DNA of 64,000 nucleotides from Desmodus rotundus (GCF_022682495.2 NC_071394.1:32150470-32214469); one strand, 5' to 3'. Counted from the stretch's first letter, positions 1-11,929 are shown. The notes: a model not told the origin generated them from the letters alone. Translations and numbers: made by a program.

Positions 1-1400
1 ATCATACCAGGTACATCATACTAAGGATTCTCAGTGAATTTAACTCAGTAAGAATTTACACAAAGAGATAGAAAATAAAAAAGAACCAGTCAGAAATGAA
101 GAGTACAATAACTAAAATGAAGAATATATTGGAATCAACAGCAGATTAGATGAAGCCTAGAATCAAATCAGCAATCTGGGAGACATAGTAGCAAAAAAGT
201 AGCCAATAAAAAGAGTGAAAAGAAAAAAGAATAAAAAAAAATGAGGATAGTTTAAGGGACCTCTGGGACCATAACAAGTGTACCGACTATCACATCCCAG
301 CAGCACCAGAAGGACATGAGAGAGTGTTAAGGATTAACAACTTGCTTACAGAGATAATGACTGGAAACTCCTTTAACCTGGTGAAGGAAATAAAAACACC
401 AAGATACATCATAATTAAAATGCTAAAGGTTAAAGACAAAGAGATAATCTTGAAAGTAGCAAGAGAAAAGCAGTCATGTATAAGGGAGCTCCCCTAAGAC
501 AATCGCTGATTTCTCAACAGAAACTTTGCTGGCTGGAAGTGATTGGCATTCGTTCAAAATGATGAAAAACAAGAACCTACAGCCAAGATCACCCTGCCTC
601 CTAATAATTTCTCCTTTGTTTGAATTAAAGGAGAATTAAAGAGTTTCCCAGACAAGATAAAGCTAAAGGAGTTCATCACCACTAAACCAGTATTACAAGA
701 TATGTTAAAGGGACTTCTTTACGAAGAAAAAAATATGAATAAAATTTAGTAAAGAAAAATGCTCTCAGACAAACACATAATAAAAGCAATGGATCAAACA
801 ACTAGAAAGCTAGTACAAAGTTAAAAAGAAAATGAAGGAAGATCATGTGTAATTACAACAATAAATTAAAGGATAGACACAAACACACATACAAATGAAA
901 TTAAAAATAATGACAAAAACATAAACATGAAGGGTGTGAATAAAAATCATAGTTATTTTAGAATATGTTCAAACTTAAGAGACCATCAACATAAAATAGA
1001 CTGCTGTAAACATGGCTTTGTATGTATGGTAACCGCAAAGCAAGAATCTACAAGAAATATACAAGAAATTCAAACAAAATGCTACAGAGAGTCATTAACA
1101 TACAAGCAAAGAGAGCAAGAGTACGAGAAACAGAGAATGATGAAAACAATCAGAAAACAATGAATAAAATGGCAACAATACACACCTATCAATGACTACT
1201 TTCAATGTAAACGGATTCAATGTTCCAGTCAATAGACAGTGTGGCTGAATGAATAAGAAAACAAGACGTGTACATATGCTGCTTAAAAGAGAACTGCTTT
1301 AGATCGAAAAGACAACACAGACTGCAAGTAAAAGGATGGTATATACGTTTCATGTAAATAGAAATGAAAAAATGCTAGGGAAGCAATACTTATGTCAGAC

Positions 1401-1413
1401 AAAATAGACTTTA
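1401..1413. repeat. Target site duplication, left copy
   Basis: aaaatagacttta, matching 1669-1681 exactly. Both belong to the host L1 ORF2 and bracket the nested insertion. Confidence 0.8.
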
Positions 1414-1668
1414 TTTTTGTAATTATTATTTTTTATTTCTTTATGCTATTGTAGTTGTCCCAATTTTCTCTTTTGCCCTCCTACACCCAGTCCACCCCGC
1501 ATTCCCACCGTCAATCTCCACACTGTTGTTTATTCCCATGGGCCATGCATACATGTTCTTTGCCTAATTCTCTCATCTTCTTTCAACTAGTCCCCCTGCC
1601 CACCGCCCTTACAGCTGTCAGTCTGTTTCATACATCTGTGCCTCTGAATCTATTTTGCTCATTAGTTT
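1414..1668 (-). mobile_element. Nested antisense L1 3' end
   Basis: A T/C-rich block whose reverse complement looks like an L1 3' UTR, and which resembles the copy at 7930-8531 (shared text such as cccatgggcc/gtccatgggtcc and gttactgtcag/acagctgtcag). It is flanked by perfect 13-bp copies of aaaatagacttta at 1401-1413 and 1669-1681. Removing the insert and one copy rejoins the host L1 text, so this is a target-primed insertion into the older L1. It contains only the 3' tail, heavily 5'-truncated. Confidence 0.8.
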
Positions 1669-1681
1669 AAAATAGACTTTA
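1669..1681. repeat. Target site duplication, right copy
   Basis: The second exact copy of the 13-bp duplication around the nested antisense L1 tail. Confidence 0.8.
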
Positions 1682-3296
1682 AACCAGTGCTATAACAGGA
1701 GAGAAGAAAAACATTTCATAATAATAAGGATATCAATTTAACAAGAGGATATAACCCATGTAAATATGAGCACCTAAATATATGAAACAAATACCAAAAG
1801 TCATAAATGAGATATTGACAGTAATAGTAGGAAACTTTAGCACCCCAATATTAACAATGAATCAGGCATCCGTGATTCATGATGCAAAATGAATTTTGCA
1901 TCCTCTGATGAACATAGATGCAAAAAACAAGAACAAAAACAAACAAGCAAAAAAAAAAACCCCAACAAAATATTTGCAAACAGAATTCAGTAATACATTA
2001 GAAATATCATATACCATGATCAAATGGGATTTGTTTCTGGGATGCAAGGGTCCTATGATATCCGAAAATCAATTATTGTGATACACCACACAAAATTAAA
2101 GATAATGATCATATGATCATGTCCATAGATTTGGAAATAGTATCTGACAAAACAGAGCACCCATTTCTCATAAAAATTCTCAGTGTGGGGACAGAGGGAA
2201 TTTCCCTCAACATAATAAAGGCTATATATGACAAACTCACAGCCTATAACAGCATACTCAAAGGTGAAAAGCTAAAACCTTTTTCATGAAGATTAGAAAC
2301 AAGACAAGGATGTTCACTTTTATCACTTTTGTTCAACATAGTATTGAAAGTCCTAGCCATGGCAATCAGAAAAGAAAAAATATAAAGCATCCAAGTTGGG
2401 AAGGAAGAAATAAAACTGTCATTATTTGCAGATGAAATAATACTATATAGAGAAAACCCTAAGATTCCACCAAAACTGTGAAAAGTAATAAATGAATTCA
2501 GTAAAGTAGCAGGATGTAAAATATTCAGAAATTAGTTGCACTTTATGCATCAATAACAAACTATCAAAAAGAGAAATTAAGAAAACAATCCCATTTACTA
2601 TTTACTATTATTTACTATTGCATCAATAAAGCAAAATACTTAGGAATAAATTTAACCTAGAAGTGAAAGTCTTGTAATTGGACAATTATAAGATGATGAA
2701 GAAAGAAATTGAAAGATACAAATAAATGGAAGCATATACTGTGTTCACAGATAAAAAGAATTAATATTGTTAAGATGTCAATACTACCCAAAACAATCTA
2801 CAGATTTAATGCAATTCCTACCAAAATACCAATGGCATTTTTCACAGAAGTAGAACAAAAAATTCTAAAATTTATATGGAACCACAAAAGAACTCAAATA
2901 GCTAAAACAACCTTGAGAAAAAAGAATGAAGTTGGAGGTATCACACTACATATCAACCCATACTACAAGGTATTCAAAACATCATGGCACTAGTATAAAA
3001 GCAGACACATAGATCAAGGGAACAGAACTGAGAGTTCAGAAATAATTCCATACCTATATGGTCAATTAATCTATCTCAAAAGAGGCAAGAACATGCAACA
3101 AGATATAGAAAGTCTCTTCAATGCATGGTGGTGGGGAACCTGAACAAATACATGCAAGAAAAAATGAAAGTAGATCGCTTTCTTACACCACATAAAAGAA
3201 CATACTCAAAAAAGGTTAAATACTTAAATTAAGATTTGAAACCATAAAGCTCCTAGAAGAAAAAATAGACAGTAAACTCTTTGATTTTGCTTGTAG

Positions 3297-3298
<2 letters not shown>

Positions 3299-3350
<52 letters not shown>
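3299..3350. repeat. (TA)n microsatellite, 26 units
   Basis: An uninterrupted AT dinucleotide run inside the old L1 ORF2. It is long and pure compared with the decayed host sequence, so it expanded after the L1 inserted. It is probably length-variable. Confidence 0.95.
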
Positions 3351-3353
<3 letters not shown>

Positions 3354-3587
3354 ATGTCTTCTTGGGCAAGGGAAACAAAAGAAAAAATAAAATAAGGGGA
3401 CAATATCAAACTAACAAAAGTATTTACACAGCAAAGGAAACCATCAATGAAGCAAAAAGACAACCTACTGAACACAATATCAAGAAGATATTCACCAATG
3501 ATACATCCCATAAGGGGTTAATATTAAAATATATATAAAAAGTCATACAACTTACCAAACAAACAATCTAGTTAAAAATGGGCAGAG

Positions 3588-3781
3588 GGTCCTGACCCAT
3601 GTGGCTCAGTTGGGCCTTGCCCCACAGAGCAAAAGGCCATTGGTTCAATTCCCAGTCAGGGCACATGCCAGGGCTGCAGGTTGGGTCCCTGGTAGGATGC
3701 ATGTGAGAGGCAACCAATCAATGTTTCCTTCTCAAAAATTGATGTTTCTCTTTCTAAATATAAATGAAATCCTTAAAAAAA
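3588..3781 (+). mobile_element. VES-type (bat) tRNA-derived SINE
   Basis: It begins with a tRNA-like head (gtggctcagttgggc as A-box region, ggttcaattcccagtc as B-box region), followed by the cagggcacatgcc segment and a body ending in A-rich sequence. This is the arrangement of the VES SINE family known from bats. It interrupts the old L1. The flanks ttaaaaatgggcagag (3572-3587) and ttaaaatgggaagag (3782-3796) are imperfect target duplications derived from L1 text. It is about as diverged as an older family member. Confidence 0.85.
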
Positions 3782-4710
3782 TTAAAATGGGAAGAGAACC
3801 AGAATAGACCTTTCATCAGAGAGGACAATGAATGGCTAACAGACATATGAAAAGATGCTCAACATCACTAATCATCAGGGAAATGCAAACTGAAATCACA
3901 ATGAGATATCATTTCATTCCTGTCAGAATGGCTACCATCAGTAAATCAACAAACAGGACGTGCTGGTGAGGGTGTGGAAAAGGGAACCCTTGTGCGCTGT
4001 AGGTGGGAATGCAGATTGGTGCAGCCGCCATGAAAAATAGTATGGATGATTCTAAAATATTAAAAATAAAACTACCATATGACTCAGCAATTCACCTTCT
4101 AGGTATTTATCTGAGTCATCCAAAACAGAATTTAAAAAGATATATGCCTCCTTGTATTTATTGCAGCATTATTTACAATTGCCAAGATATGGAAACACCC
4201 TAAGTGTCCATTAATAGAGGCTGGATAAAGAAGAGCTGGTACAATGGAACATTACTCCTCCATAAAAAAATGAAATCTTACCACTCGAGACATCAAGGAT
4301 AAACCTAGAGGGTGTTATCTTAAGTGAAATAAGTCAGAGAAAGACAAATACTGTATTTCACTTATATGTGCAATCTTAAAATCAAAATAAATGACCAAAC
4401 AAAACAGAAATAAACTCGAAGATACAGAGAACAAATTGATAGTTGCCACATGGGAGGGGGTTGAGGGCTGGGTGAAAAAGGTTGCAGGGATTAAGAAGTA
4501 AAAATCAGCAGTTACGAAATAGTCACAGTGATACAAAGTATAGCTTAGGTAATATAGTCAATAGCAGTGTAACAACAGCGAATGTTGTCTGGTGCATAGT
4601 AGACTTATGGAGGTGATTATCTGGTGACTGATGTGAATGTGTAATCACTATGCTGTCCACCTGAAACTAATATAATATGGTATGTGAACTATAATTGATA
4701 ATTGTTTTAG

Positions 4711-6236
4711 AAGAAGGGCAAGAAACAAAAAAGTGGGGGCAAGAAGATGGGGAGATAAAGGTATTTCTTTCATGGCCAGGAAGGAAAAAGCAGAGGGTTG
4801 GTAGCTAGTTTGGAGGCAAACCCCCCCCCCCAAACAAAACAAAACCCCCCTCCGACAACAAAAAACAAAACACTCAGTAACTTAAGGGTGGCTGATTGCA
4901 ACCTATGAATTATGTTTAAGAATATTTGCAAATCAGATACTGGTGTGTGAAAATGTGCCTAGATCTTGGATATTTGCCTTGGACCTACAAGTGTTATTAG
5001 CCAGGCTGCTGCTTTTTTTTTTTTTTAAGATAAGCTTAATGTTATTCTTTGCTATTTAGCAACTGTCAGATGTGGCTGGTTCTCTGACATTTTAACACCA
5101 ACTACAATCTATTTTCCTCACTAAATGCTGAATTAGAAACTTTATGCACATAATATGGATTTAAGATTTTGCCCTGCAGAGGTTAATGTGCTTAAAGGTC
5201 AACGGAGTGGGGTGTGTTTTGGAAGAACATTATAAAAAGCATTTAAAAATATATAGATTTGACAGGTCTTTTGCAAGATTTATTGTCTAAAATGTACTGC
5301 TCAGTTTCTGTGAGTCTAATATACCCACAGAAGAAATTATTACTGGTAGTTTGACAGACTGAGTTGTTTCTGAAGCTACTGTAACACCAAATGCATACTG
5401 AATACAATATGCACAGGCAGCAGTGAAGCTGTAATTCAGCCCTGTGTGATTATAATGTTTAAGGAGAAAGCCAGATTCAGGGAAAGTGTTTTGCAACAAT
5501 GTCCTCTTCAAATAACAGAGTATTTACTGATTTTCTAAGAAAACGCCAGTGTTCAAAAGGATTGCAGATGTCACAAGCAATTAGTGTGTCTAGGAAAGAT
5601 ATTCTGCAATTCCCAGAGAGGAGAGAAAAATGTTATATAAGATGTGAAATGTGGGGGTCATTTCAAAAGTAATAGATACTGACACGGAACTACAAACAAT
5701 TTTAAGGTTTACACATCACTCAAAGAAATTGGATTAGAGCCAGAGAAAATGATGTTTTATATTACAGTTTCAAAAAATCTTAAGGGCACTTGGTCTAAGA
5801 GAGCATAATATTTACCTTCTTCGGAAATGTAATGTACATGAAGGCAAAGGATTCTATGTCATTTCTAAGGTAAAATGTTACTGTTTGGAGCGTATTTGGT
5901 TCCAAAATACTTCACACTGACAATAGTGTGTGCCCAGTAACATAGTTTCCAAGCGGCATGTAAATATAATATGCACTCATCCATATCCTAGTGTTCAAAA
6001 GTGTTCCTATTTCCAGGTGAAAGAATTGCTTATTAAATGTTTCATAGCCTTTGTCTAAACTCTCAGATAGGATCCGACTACCATTTGCTTTTCTTGGAAA
6101 CACATTTAACCAGTTTAGTGTTTTGATTCAGACCTGGGATAATATCTTTGGCCCCTGTTGGGTTGGGAGAGTGGCTCACTCTCTGAGGCTGGGTGCTGGT
6201 AGTCATCATGTACGTTACCTCTGTTTATATGGGCAT
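4711..6236. other. Unassigned sequence, no gene seen
   Basis: AT-rich, no repeat family recognised with confidence. 4738-4875 has A-rich and C-rich runs, including about eleven C at 4820-4830. A T run lies near 5012-5025. No open frame longer than about 75 codons and no splice-flanked exon stands out. Confidence 0.5.
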
Positions 6237-6720
6237 TGTAGTGTTTTAAATGACGGCCTCCGAAAAGATGTTCATGCCCTAATTTGGGAAACCTGTGGCT
6301 ATTACCTTTATTTGGATAAAGGGTCATTGCAGCTGTAAGTAAGTTGAGGGTCTTGAGATGAAGAGAGCACCTTGGATGACCTTGGATGACCTAAATCCAA
6401 AACCAAATGTCCTTACAAGAGAAAGACAGAGGGAGATTTGAGACAAACAGAAGAAAAGACACAGAAGATGGGACAATGTGAAGTCATAGAAGAAATCGGA
6501 ATGATGCAGCCAGAAGCCAAGGAAGTCAAGAAATACCAGGAGGCACCAGAATCTAGAGGACAGAGGGAGGATTCTTCCATAGAGCCTCCTAGGAGGTGTG
6601 GCCTGGTGGAAATCTTGATTTTGGACTTTTGCCTCCAGAACTGTGATTAAATAATTTTGTATTGTCTTAAACCACCTAGTGTGTGATAATTTGGTACAGT
6701 AGACACAGGAAACTAATACA
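6237..6720 (+). mobile_element. MLT1-type LTR (ERVL-MaLR)
   Basis: A solo LTR of the MaLR class. Recognisable text runs from gacggcctccgaaaagatg through ccttatttggataaagggtc, the ttgagggtcttgagatg stretch, a tccttacaagagaaagacag stretch, and gattttggacttttgcctcc to the terminal aactaataca. These occur in MLT1 order. The 5' boundary is uncertain by several tens of bases, and 6150-6236 may belong to it. Internal ERV sequence is absent. Ancient and diverged; LTRs of this class have sometimes been co-opted as promoters, but nothing here shows that. Confidence 0.8.
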
Positions 6721-7915
6721 GGAAGCTCCTATGGTTTCTACATACCAAAGAGAAAAGCAGGGTGCCAGGTAGAGCATGGGCTAGACCTGCTCACCCTCCA
6801 TGTCTCATTCTGTATTCACAGGAAGTGATAATAACACACTAGAGATGACAACAAAGAGGGATAGAGGAGGTCTAAATTCCAAACGTTAAGGTATCTTCAG
6901 TTTTGAGGTGAGGAAAGATAAGAATCATTTCTATCCGCATGCTTACAGCAGCATCTCTCCTCGCTTCCTTTCTCCTTGCCTCCTGTCCACTGTTTTGGCC
7001 TTGGGAAGCGGAAGAGATTAAAAGGACGCACAAAATAAGCTGAAAGTAATAGGGACTCTTCTGTGACAAGAATGTACAATTATGGTATATAAATTAAGAA
7101 ACCTTGAAAAACACAGAAACACACTGATAAAACAAAAATAGACATAAATGCTGGAGAGATGTAAACTAACAGTAAAAGAGTTATGTGAACTTTTTTTTTT
7201 ACAACCTCACCATTGATGATGTAGGTGGATTACACCACCAAATTAGGAGATAAATGCCTTTCTGAAGTCGATATATATAAAGACACACAACAATGACTGT
7301 ACATAACATCATTTAATTTTGGACAGATTATTTTTTCTATATGAAACAGTTTGAAGTATAAGTATATTGTTTTGGCTCTTACTGATGTCAGAGCCTTTGT
7401 TCTTGGTCCTTAGTTCTCTGTTTCTTTTCTCTCTCTCTCTCTCTCTCTTTTTGTCCTTTTTAGCCGTACCTTTGAGGTGAGATTCCTCAGGGTTTCCTTA
7501 AAGGGAATTAGCCTTATTGACCTTATTACTAAGACTCCTCCATCAATTCAACTTAGGATGTTCATTAAACCTATTAACTTTTCTCTTAAATAGTACATTT
7601 TAGCTTTTGACTCCATGGATTTAAGTAGATTACATATTGATGTTATTAGGGAACTGTGACTTCAGAGGCCTTATAAAATAGCAGCCCTGTCCTCCAGAGT
7701 CTTAAGTAATGGAGGTTCCACTAAATGAAAATAAATATACACCTGGACAAATCTGCAGGCTCACTTGAGCCAGCTCATATCCAGGTACCACGAACAGACT
7801 GGGAAAGTTTGAGGATGCACCAGGGTAATCGCTTAGACAGTTGCTGCTTGTGAGGAAACTCTCATCTTCTTTGGGTTAATTTGAAGGCAGTGGTGTCAAA
7901 GTGAAGAGGGATTCA
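6721..7915. other. Unassigned sequence with a short (TC)n tract
   Basis: No gene or clear repeat family. It contains a (TC)n run at about 7429-7449 and a T run near 7191-7200. The rest looks like ordinary single-copy mammalian DNA. Confidence 0.5.
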
Positions 7916-7929
7916 ATTTGCTTCAATTT
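7916..7929. repeat. Target site duplication, left copy
   Basis: atttgcttcaattt, identical to 8532-8545, bracketing the antisense L1. Confidence 0.88.
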
Positions 7930-8531
7930 ATTTTATTGTTGTTCAAGTACAGTTGTCTCCATTTTCCTGCCACCACTTTCCCCCACCCCACCTACCCCCA
8001 CCTCCCACCCTCAATCCTTCCCCGCTTTCGCTTTGTCCATGGGTCCTTTATACATGTCCCTTGATAATCTTTCTCCTTCTTTCCCCCACTATCCGCCTCC
8101 ACCCTCCTCTCTGGTTACTGTCAGTTTGTTCTTTATTTCAATGTCTCTGGTTATATTTTGCTTGCATGTTTATTTTGTTGATTAATTTCCACTTATAGGT
8201 AAGATCATATGGTATTTGTCCCTCACTGCCTGGCTTATTTCACTTATCATAATGCTCTCCAGTTCCATCCATGCTCTCACGAAGGGTAGGAGGTCCTTCT
8301 TTCTCTCTGCTGAGTAGTATTTCATTGTGTAAATGTACCATAATTTTTTGATCCACTCATTTACTGATGGGCACTTAGGTTGTTTCCAGTACTTGGCTAT
8401 TGTAAATTGTGTTGCTATGAACATTGGGGTGCATAGGTTCTTTTGAATTGGTGATTCAGGGTTCTCAGGGTATAATGCCAGCAGTGGAATTGCCGGGTCA
8501 AAAGGCAGTTCTATTTTTAGTTTTTTGAGCG
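7930..8531 (-). mobile_element. 5'-truncated antisense L1, 3' UTR and ORF2 end
   Basis: Read on the minus strand it contains the L1 ORF2 C-terminal region (a WKQPKCPSVNEWIKKLWYIY-like peptide from about 8390 back to 8320) followed by a purine-rich 3' UTR and 3' end (7930-8150). The polypyrimidine 3' UTR text resembles bat L1s. Perfect 14-bp duplications atttgcttcaattt lie at 7916-7929 and 8532-8545. The clean duplications suggest a moderately young insertion, far younger than the L1 at the start of the window. It lacks a 5' end and intact ORFs, so it is immobile. Confidence 0.88.
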
Positions 8532-8545
8532 ATTTGCTTCAATTT
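8532..8545. repeat. Target site duplication, right copy
   Basis: The second perfect copy of the 14-bp duplication. Confidence 0.88.
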
Positions 8546-9449
8546 GAACAGTTGCACAGACAATTTGCTGAGTCCGTACACTACAGATGGCTTTGAGGGA
8601 TGACCCCATACTGACCCACAGATGCCCCAATGGATGTCTGCTCAAACAGCTCAACTGCTATAGCTTCAATCTAAATCTTCAGGTCTCTCCTATTTTTCTC
8701 TCCTATACTATGTCCCTCTGCATACCTGCCACTTTGACCAAGTCCAGCCATTCAACAGTGATGTCAGACCCTGGGACTTTGTCAAAGACACTGGTGCCCT
8801 TATTCCTGCCTAATTGAAATTCTTGTCATTTCAGGGCCCTGCCTAACTCAAACCTCTCAGACAGAATTACCTACCTCTTCCTCTGCTGTCACACATATCA
8901 CACTGCTGGAACCTCTGTCTTGGTCCCTCTTTCATCTGCTTGTTTCACAGTTGATGGTTTTTCTGACCATCTCTCACCGGGTTATGACTGTGTGGGCACG
9001 TGTGTCTTAATCACCTTTGTATAATTCATGGTAACTTTGCATAAGCCAGCTTTGTATAATTCAGGGGACTTTTTCTCTTGCAGCTGTTTGATAAATATTA
9101 TTTAATCAATAAAAAATTATAAGGAGCTCTTAGAGAAAAAAATGACTTTGTCATTTACAAAATAATTTTAATTTCTCTGAGTTGCTGGAGATTCTTTAAT
9201 GAACAGTTGCCTAGAATACCCAAAAGTTAAGTAAATGTTTAATAATCCAGAAAACAATTTATCGTTCCACACATATATAGATAAAAATACTGGAATTAGC
9301 TCAAAATTTTCCTTGTAACTTACTTTAGGTAGGAAAACCAGACTTCAAAATTGCCACACTTTTAATGGTTTACGATGTCCTGCTTGGGTTGTGGCAATGA
9401 CCACCTAACTGTTCTCCATCCTCCAAACCATAGTCTTCACATTTATAAA
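8546..9449. other. Unassigned, possible L2-like text at 8640-8960
   Basis: 8640-8960 is C/T-rich and loosely like the L2 ORF2 C-terminal region, but too weak to call. The remainder is AT-rich with no gene. Confidence 0.3.
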
Positions 9450-9880
9450 ATGGAAACACATCCCTTTTTTCTGTTCTCAGGATGAGATCCAGACACTGTG
9501 GCCAGACACTGGTATGGCCTTTTATTACCTGTCCCCTCTTGCCTCTCCAGTTGTGCCTCTCCGGTTGTGGTTCATGTTCTCCTTTCAGATTCATTAGTTA
9601 TTCTTTGATCCTATGCTCTTTTAGTCCACTGTTCCTTGGAATTTCGTGCCTCCCCCACTCCCTGCAATCTTTTCCTTATTTTCATCTTTTAAAATGACTC
9701 CTTATCCTTTCAGATATAGTTTAAGCAAAATTTTCAAGCTGAGTGTGCTTTATGTGCAATGCTATTATAGCACTTCCCAGCATAGCATTTCCTATACTGT
9801 CATAACAACTGGTATTCTTTGTCTTTTTCCCCACAGAGGGCCAAGATCATGTCTCATTCACAAGCCTGGAGCTTTGGGAA
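9450..9880 (+). mobile_element. L2 LINE fragment, sense
   Basis: Text in the order expected for the end of L2 ORF2 and its 3' UTR: aggatgagatccaga, atggccttttattacctg, ttccttggaatttcgtgcc, cctttcagatatagttta, then tatagcacttcccagcatag. L2 is an ancient CR1-clade element, so the match is patchy. It is truncated at both ends. Confidence 0.6.
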
Positions 9881-10559
9881 TCCTCAGCACGGAGCAATGG
9901 TTTTAGTCAGTGATGCCTACGAATGGCCCCAGGAGGAACCGGTAGATTAAAAAGGGAATTAGGCTGAGAGAGGAGACCTCAGGAAGACCAGCCTTCTTCA
10001 CAGGGTTAGCAGAGGAAAAGTACCCCTCAAAGGAGATTAACACAGGAGGATGATCTGAAGAGAGCCATGTTTGGAATCCAAGAAAGGAAAAGCTTCCTGT
10101 TACAAAGTGGTCAGATTAAGTAAACATTGAAAGGAAGTCCTTGGATTTGGTACTTAGGAGCTCATTGGGGGCCTTTGTAGTAGAGAAACCACAAGGTCTT
10201 TTTCAAGGGGTAAGGATACACACAAGCACTTTCCCACACCCAGGTGTATAACATATAACTTTGATTTAAGATTATGAAATGCCTAGGTGGGTGTGTCTAC
10301 TATATTTTGATCATCAGGAACATTGTCCAGATTCTTAGCAGAGAGATATGCATATATGGCAAAAGCTGAAGAAGGAGGATATATTTCTGTGCTCTGACTA
10401 TGATTTTAGTTCTAACTCCTGTTGTATGCTATAATCTTACATACCTCATCAGATTCTCAAAGCCTCACCTGCTTGCCTTGTCAGCAGCTGCCACTGAGTC
10501 TGATTGGTCCTCTGTGGGCCTGTTCAGTTTTACCACATGAGGTTGGCCAGCTGAACTCC
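9881..10559. other. Unassigned sequence, no gene seen
   Basis: No repeat or exon recognised. Contains a purine-rich stretch (9940-10120). Confidence 0.4.
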
Positions 10560-11040
10560 TGGGGTGTCTGACTTCTCTGGCCACATCCAGGCTTGGAGGC
10601 AGCGGGACACTGGGGCACTGTCATGGGCTTCTTCAGCAGTGTTGAGAGAGTTGCGTGACATGACTTGGAATTTAGGGGAAGAAACTGCCTGTGTGCTGAA
10701 CCTGGGAGACTGGAGGTGGGAAAGAGTTATGCAGATAAGTTCCCTCTCCTTCCTCCTTAAAAGGACTGCTTTAAGCAGCTTCTCTGAACAGCCTGTCTGG
10801 AGACGTCCCAGGTGGCTGAGTGGCTACACCTGCTGAGTGAACAGCTGTGTGTCTTTCGAAGCTTATGGTAAAGCAGTGGCCAGTGCAATGACACACTGTG
10901 GCTTTCCAACCTTCCCTGTCACGCTTCTATTTTCATTAACTTTCACTGCCTTGGGACTTCACCTTTCAAATAAAGCCCCCCTATTCAGGCTCTATGTTCT
11001 GTGGAACCCAGGCCGAGGCATTTCTTTATCTTGCACGTCC
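10560..11040 (+). other. Possible LTR-like repeat with AATAAA
   Basis: G/C-richer than its surroundings, with a polyadenylation hexamer in tcaaataaagccc (about 10968-10975) followed by a short downstream region, an arrangement seen in retroviral LTRs. No matching TG...CA ends or target duplications were found and no family is recognised. It could equally be single-copy sequence. Confidence 0.25.
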
Positions 11041-11929
11041 ACTTAGGATGGTGGTGCTTGTGGCAATACCGATGGCTAAGCCCAGGCTTTTCCAGTCAAC
11101 AGCTGACCCGTCCTCTCCTCCCCAACTCCTTGGCCACTGATAGAGCGAGGGTGTCACATGATTCGAATGACATGGATAATTGGTCAGGATTCATTTTGAC
11201 TGACATTCCACCTAGTCTGCAAAAGGTACAAAACCGACTTGAATAAAGAAATTGTTGTTTATTTGGGGGGATGAGAACCCAAGAGCCACATGCCAGCTCA
11301 TCACTAGGGCGCCGGGCCCTAACTGACTTTTCTTGGCTGCATATGGCAGGAGAAAGGGGCCAGCCATTCAAGCATCAGAAAGAGGGTAATTTAACCAGGA
11401 CCTCATCAGTCTGTTGAGTTCACCATCAGTCAGGCCCCACCTGCACAGATGCGAAGCTGTATTGCTGCAGAAACAAGGGTCTGTTAGGTTAAAAGTGATA
11501 AATATTATCTTACTTAATTGAGAAGGTATTAGGCTTTTGAAAACCTCCCAAGAAGAAAAGTGAATCTATATATCCTGGGTGAGTGAAGGGAAGTTAAACG
11601 CTGGAATCTGGAGTAAACCCTTCAGTGGCTAGACAAAAGTTTGGGAGAGATTCTGAGTAGGCGTTCTGTATAGGGCCATGGATTGTGAGGGGTGGGAATA
11701 AAATCATAAAGTAATGAATTCTATTTCTAGAAGTTTGGTTATAGAAGATAGGATATATAAGATGCTTGCTAGAGGCAGAAGTTAGGTCAAGGTTTCCATC
11801 TTTTTGATGTTTACTTTTACGATATTAGGTAGACTTTTGCCCTCCTTACATGCTGAGGGGAAGGAGCCATCCTTTGAGTTAGAGAAAATGTTTCCTTTTT
11901 AATGCAGTTGACTCTTGAGATCTCATGTG
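11041..11929. other. Unassigned sequence, no gene seen
   Basis: No family or gene recognised. It carries a second AATAAA near 11244 followed by a T/G-rich stretch. Confidence 0.35.

Larger units (their letters stand above)
1..4710 (+). mobile_element. Decayed L1 LINE, ORF1 part to 3' UTR, sense strand
   Basis: An old L1 retrotransposon, dead in every frame. Positions 1-770 carry ORF1-like text: around 395-470 the reading resembles the ORF1 segment of the type TPRxIIIxxxKV...KVAREK. 1170-1410 and 1682-1810 match the ORF2 endonuclease end. 1890-3290 matches reverse transcriptase and downstream ORF2. At 2420-2450 the catalytic box reads LFADEIILY, so the usual FADD is FADE. ORF2 is gapped between the endonuclease and RT parts (about 1810-1890). 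3797-4300 matches the ORF2 C-terminus, and 4300-4710 the 3' UTR. Stops and indels are frequent, as in an ancient L1M-type copy. Three later events interrupt it: an antisense L1 tail, a (TA)n tract and a SINE. The 5' end lies outside the window. The subfamily is not resolved. Confidence 0.85.

Noticed and set aside
2709..2993. 94-codon frame matching L1 ORF2
   Set aside because: Part of the dead L1 with stops either side. Covered by the L1 entry.
3224..3511. 95-codon frame on the minus strand with an IYIYIY run
   Set aside because: Produced by translating the (TA)n tract inside the L1.
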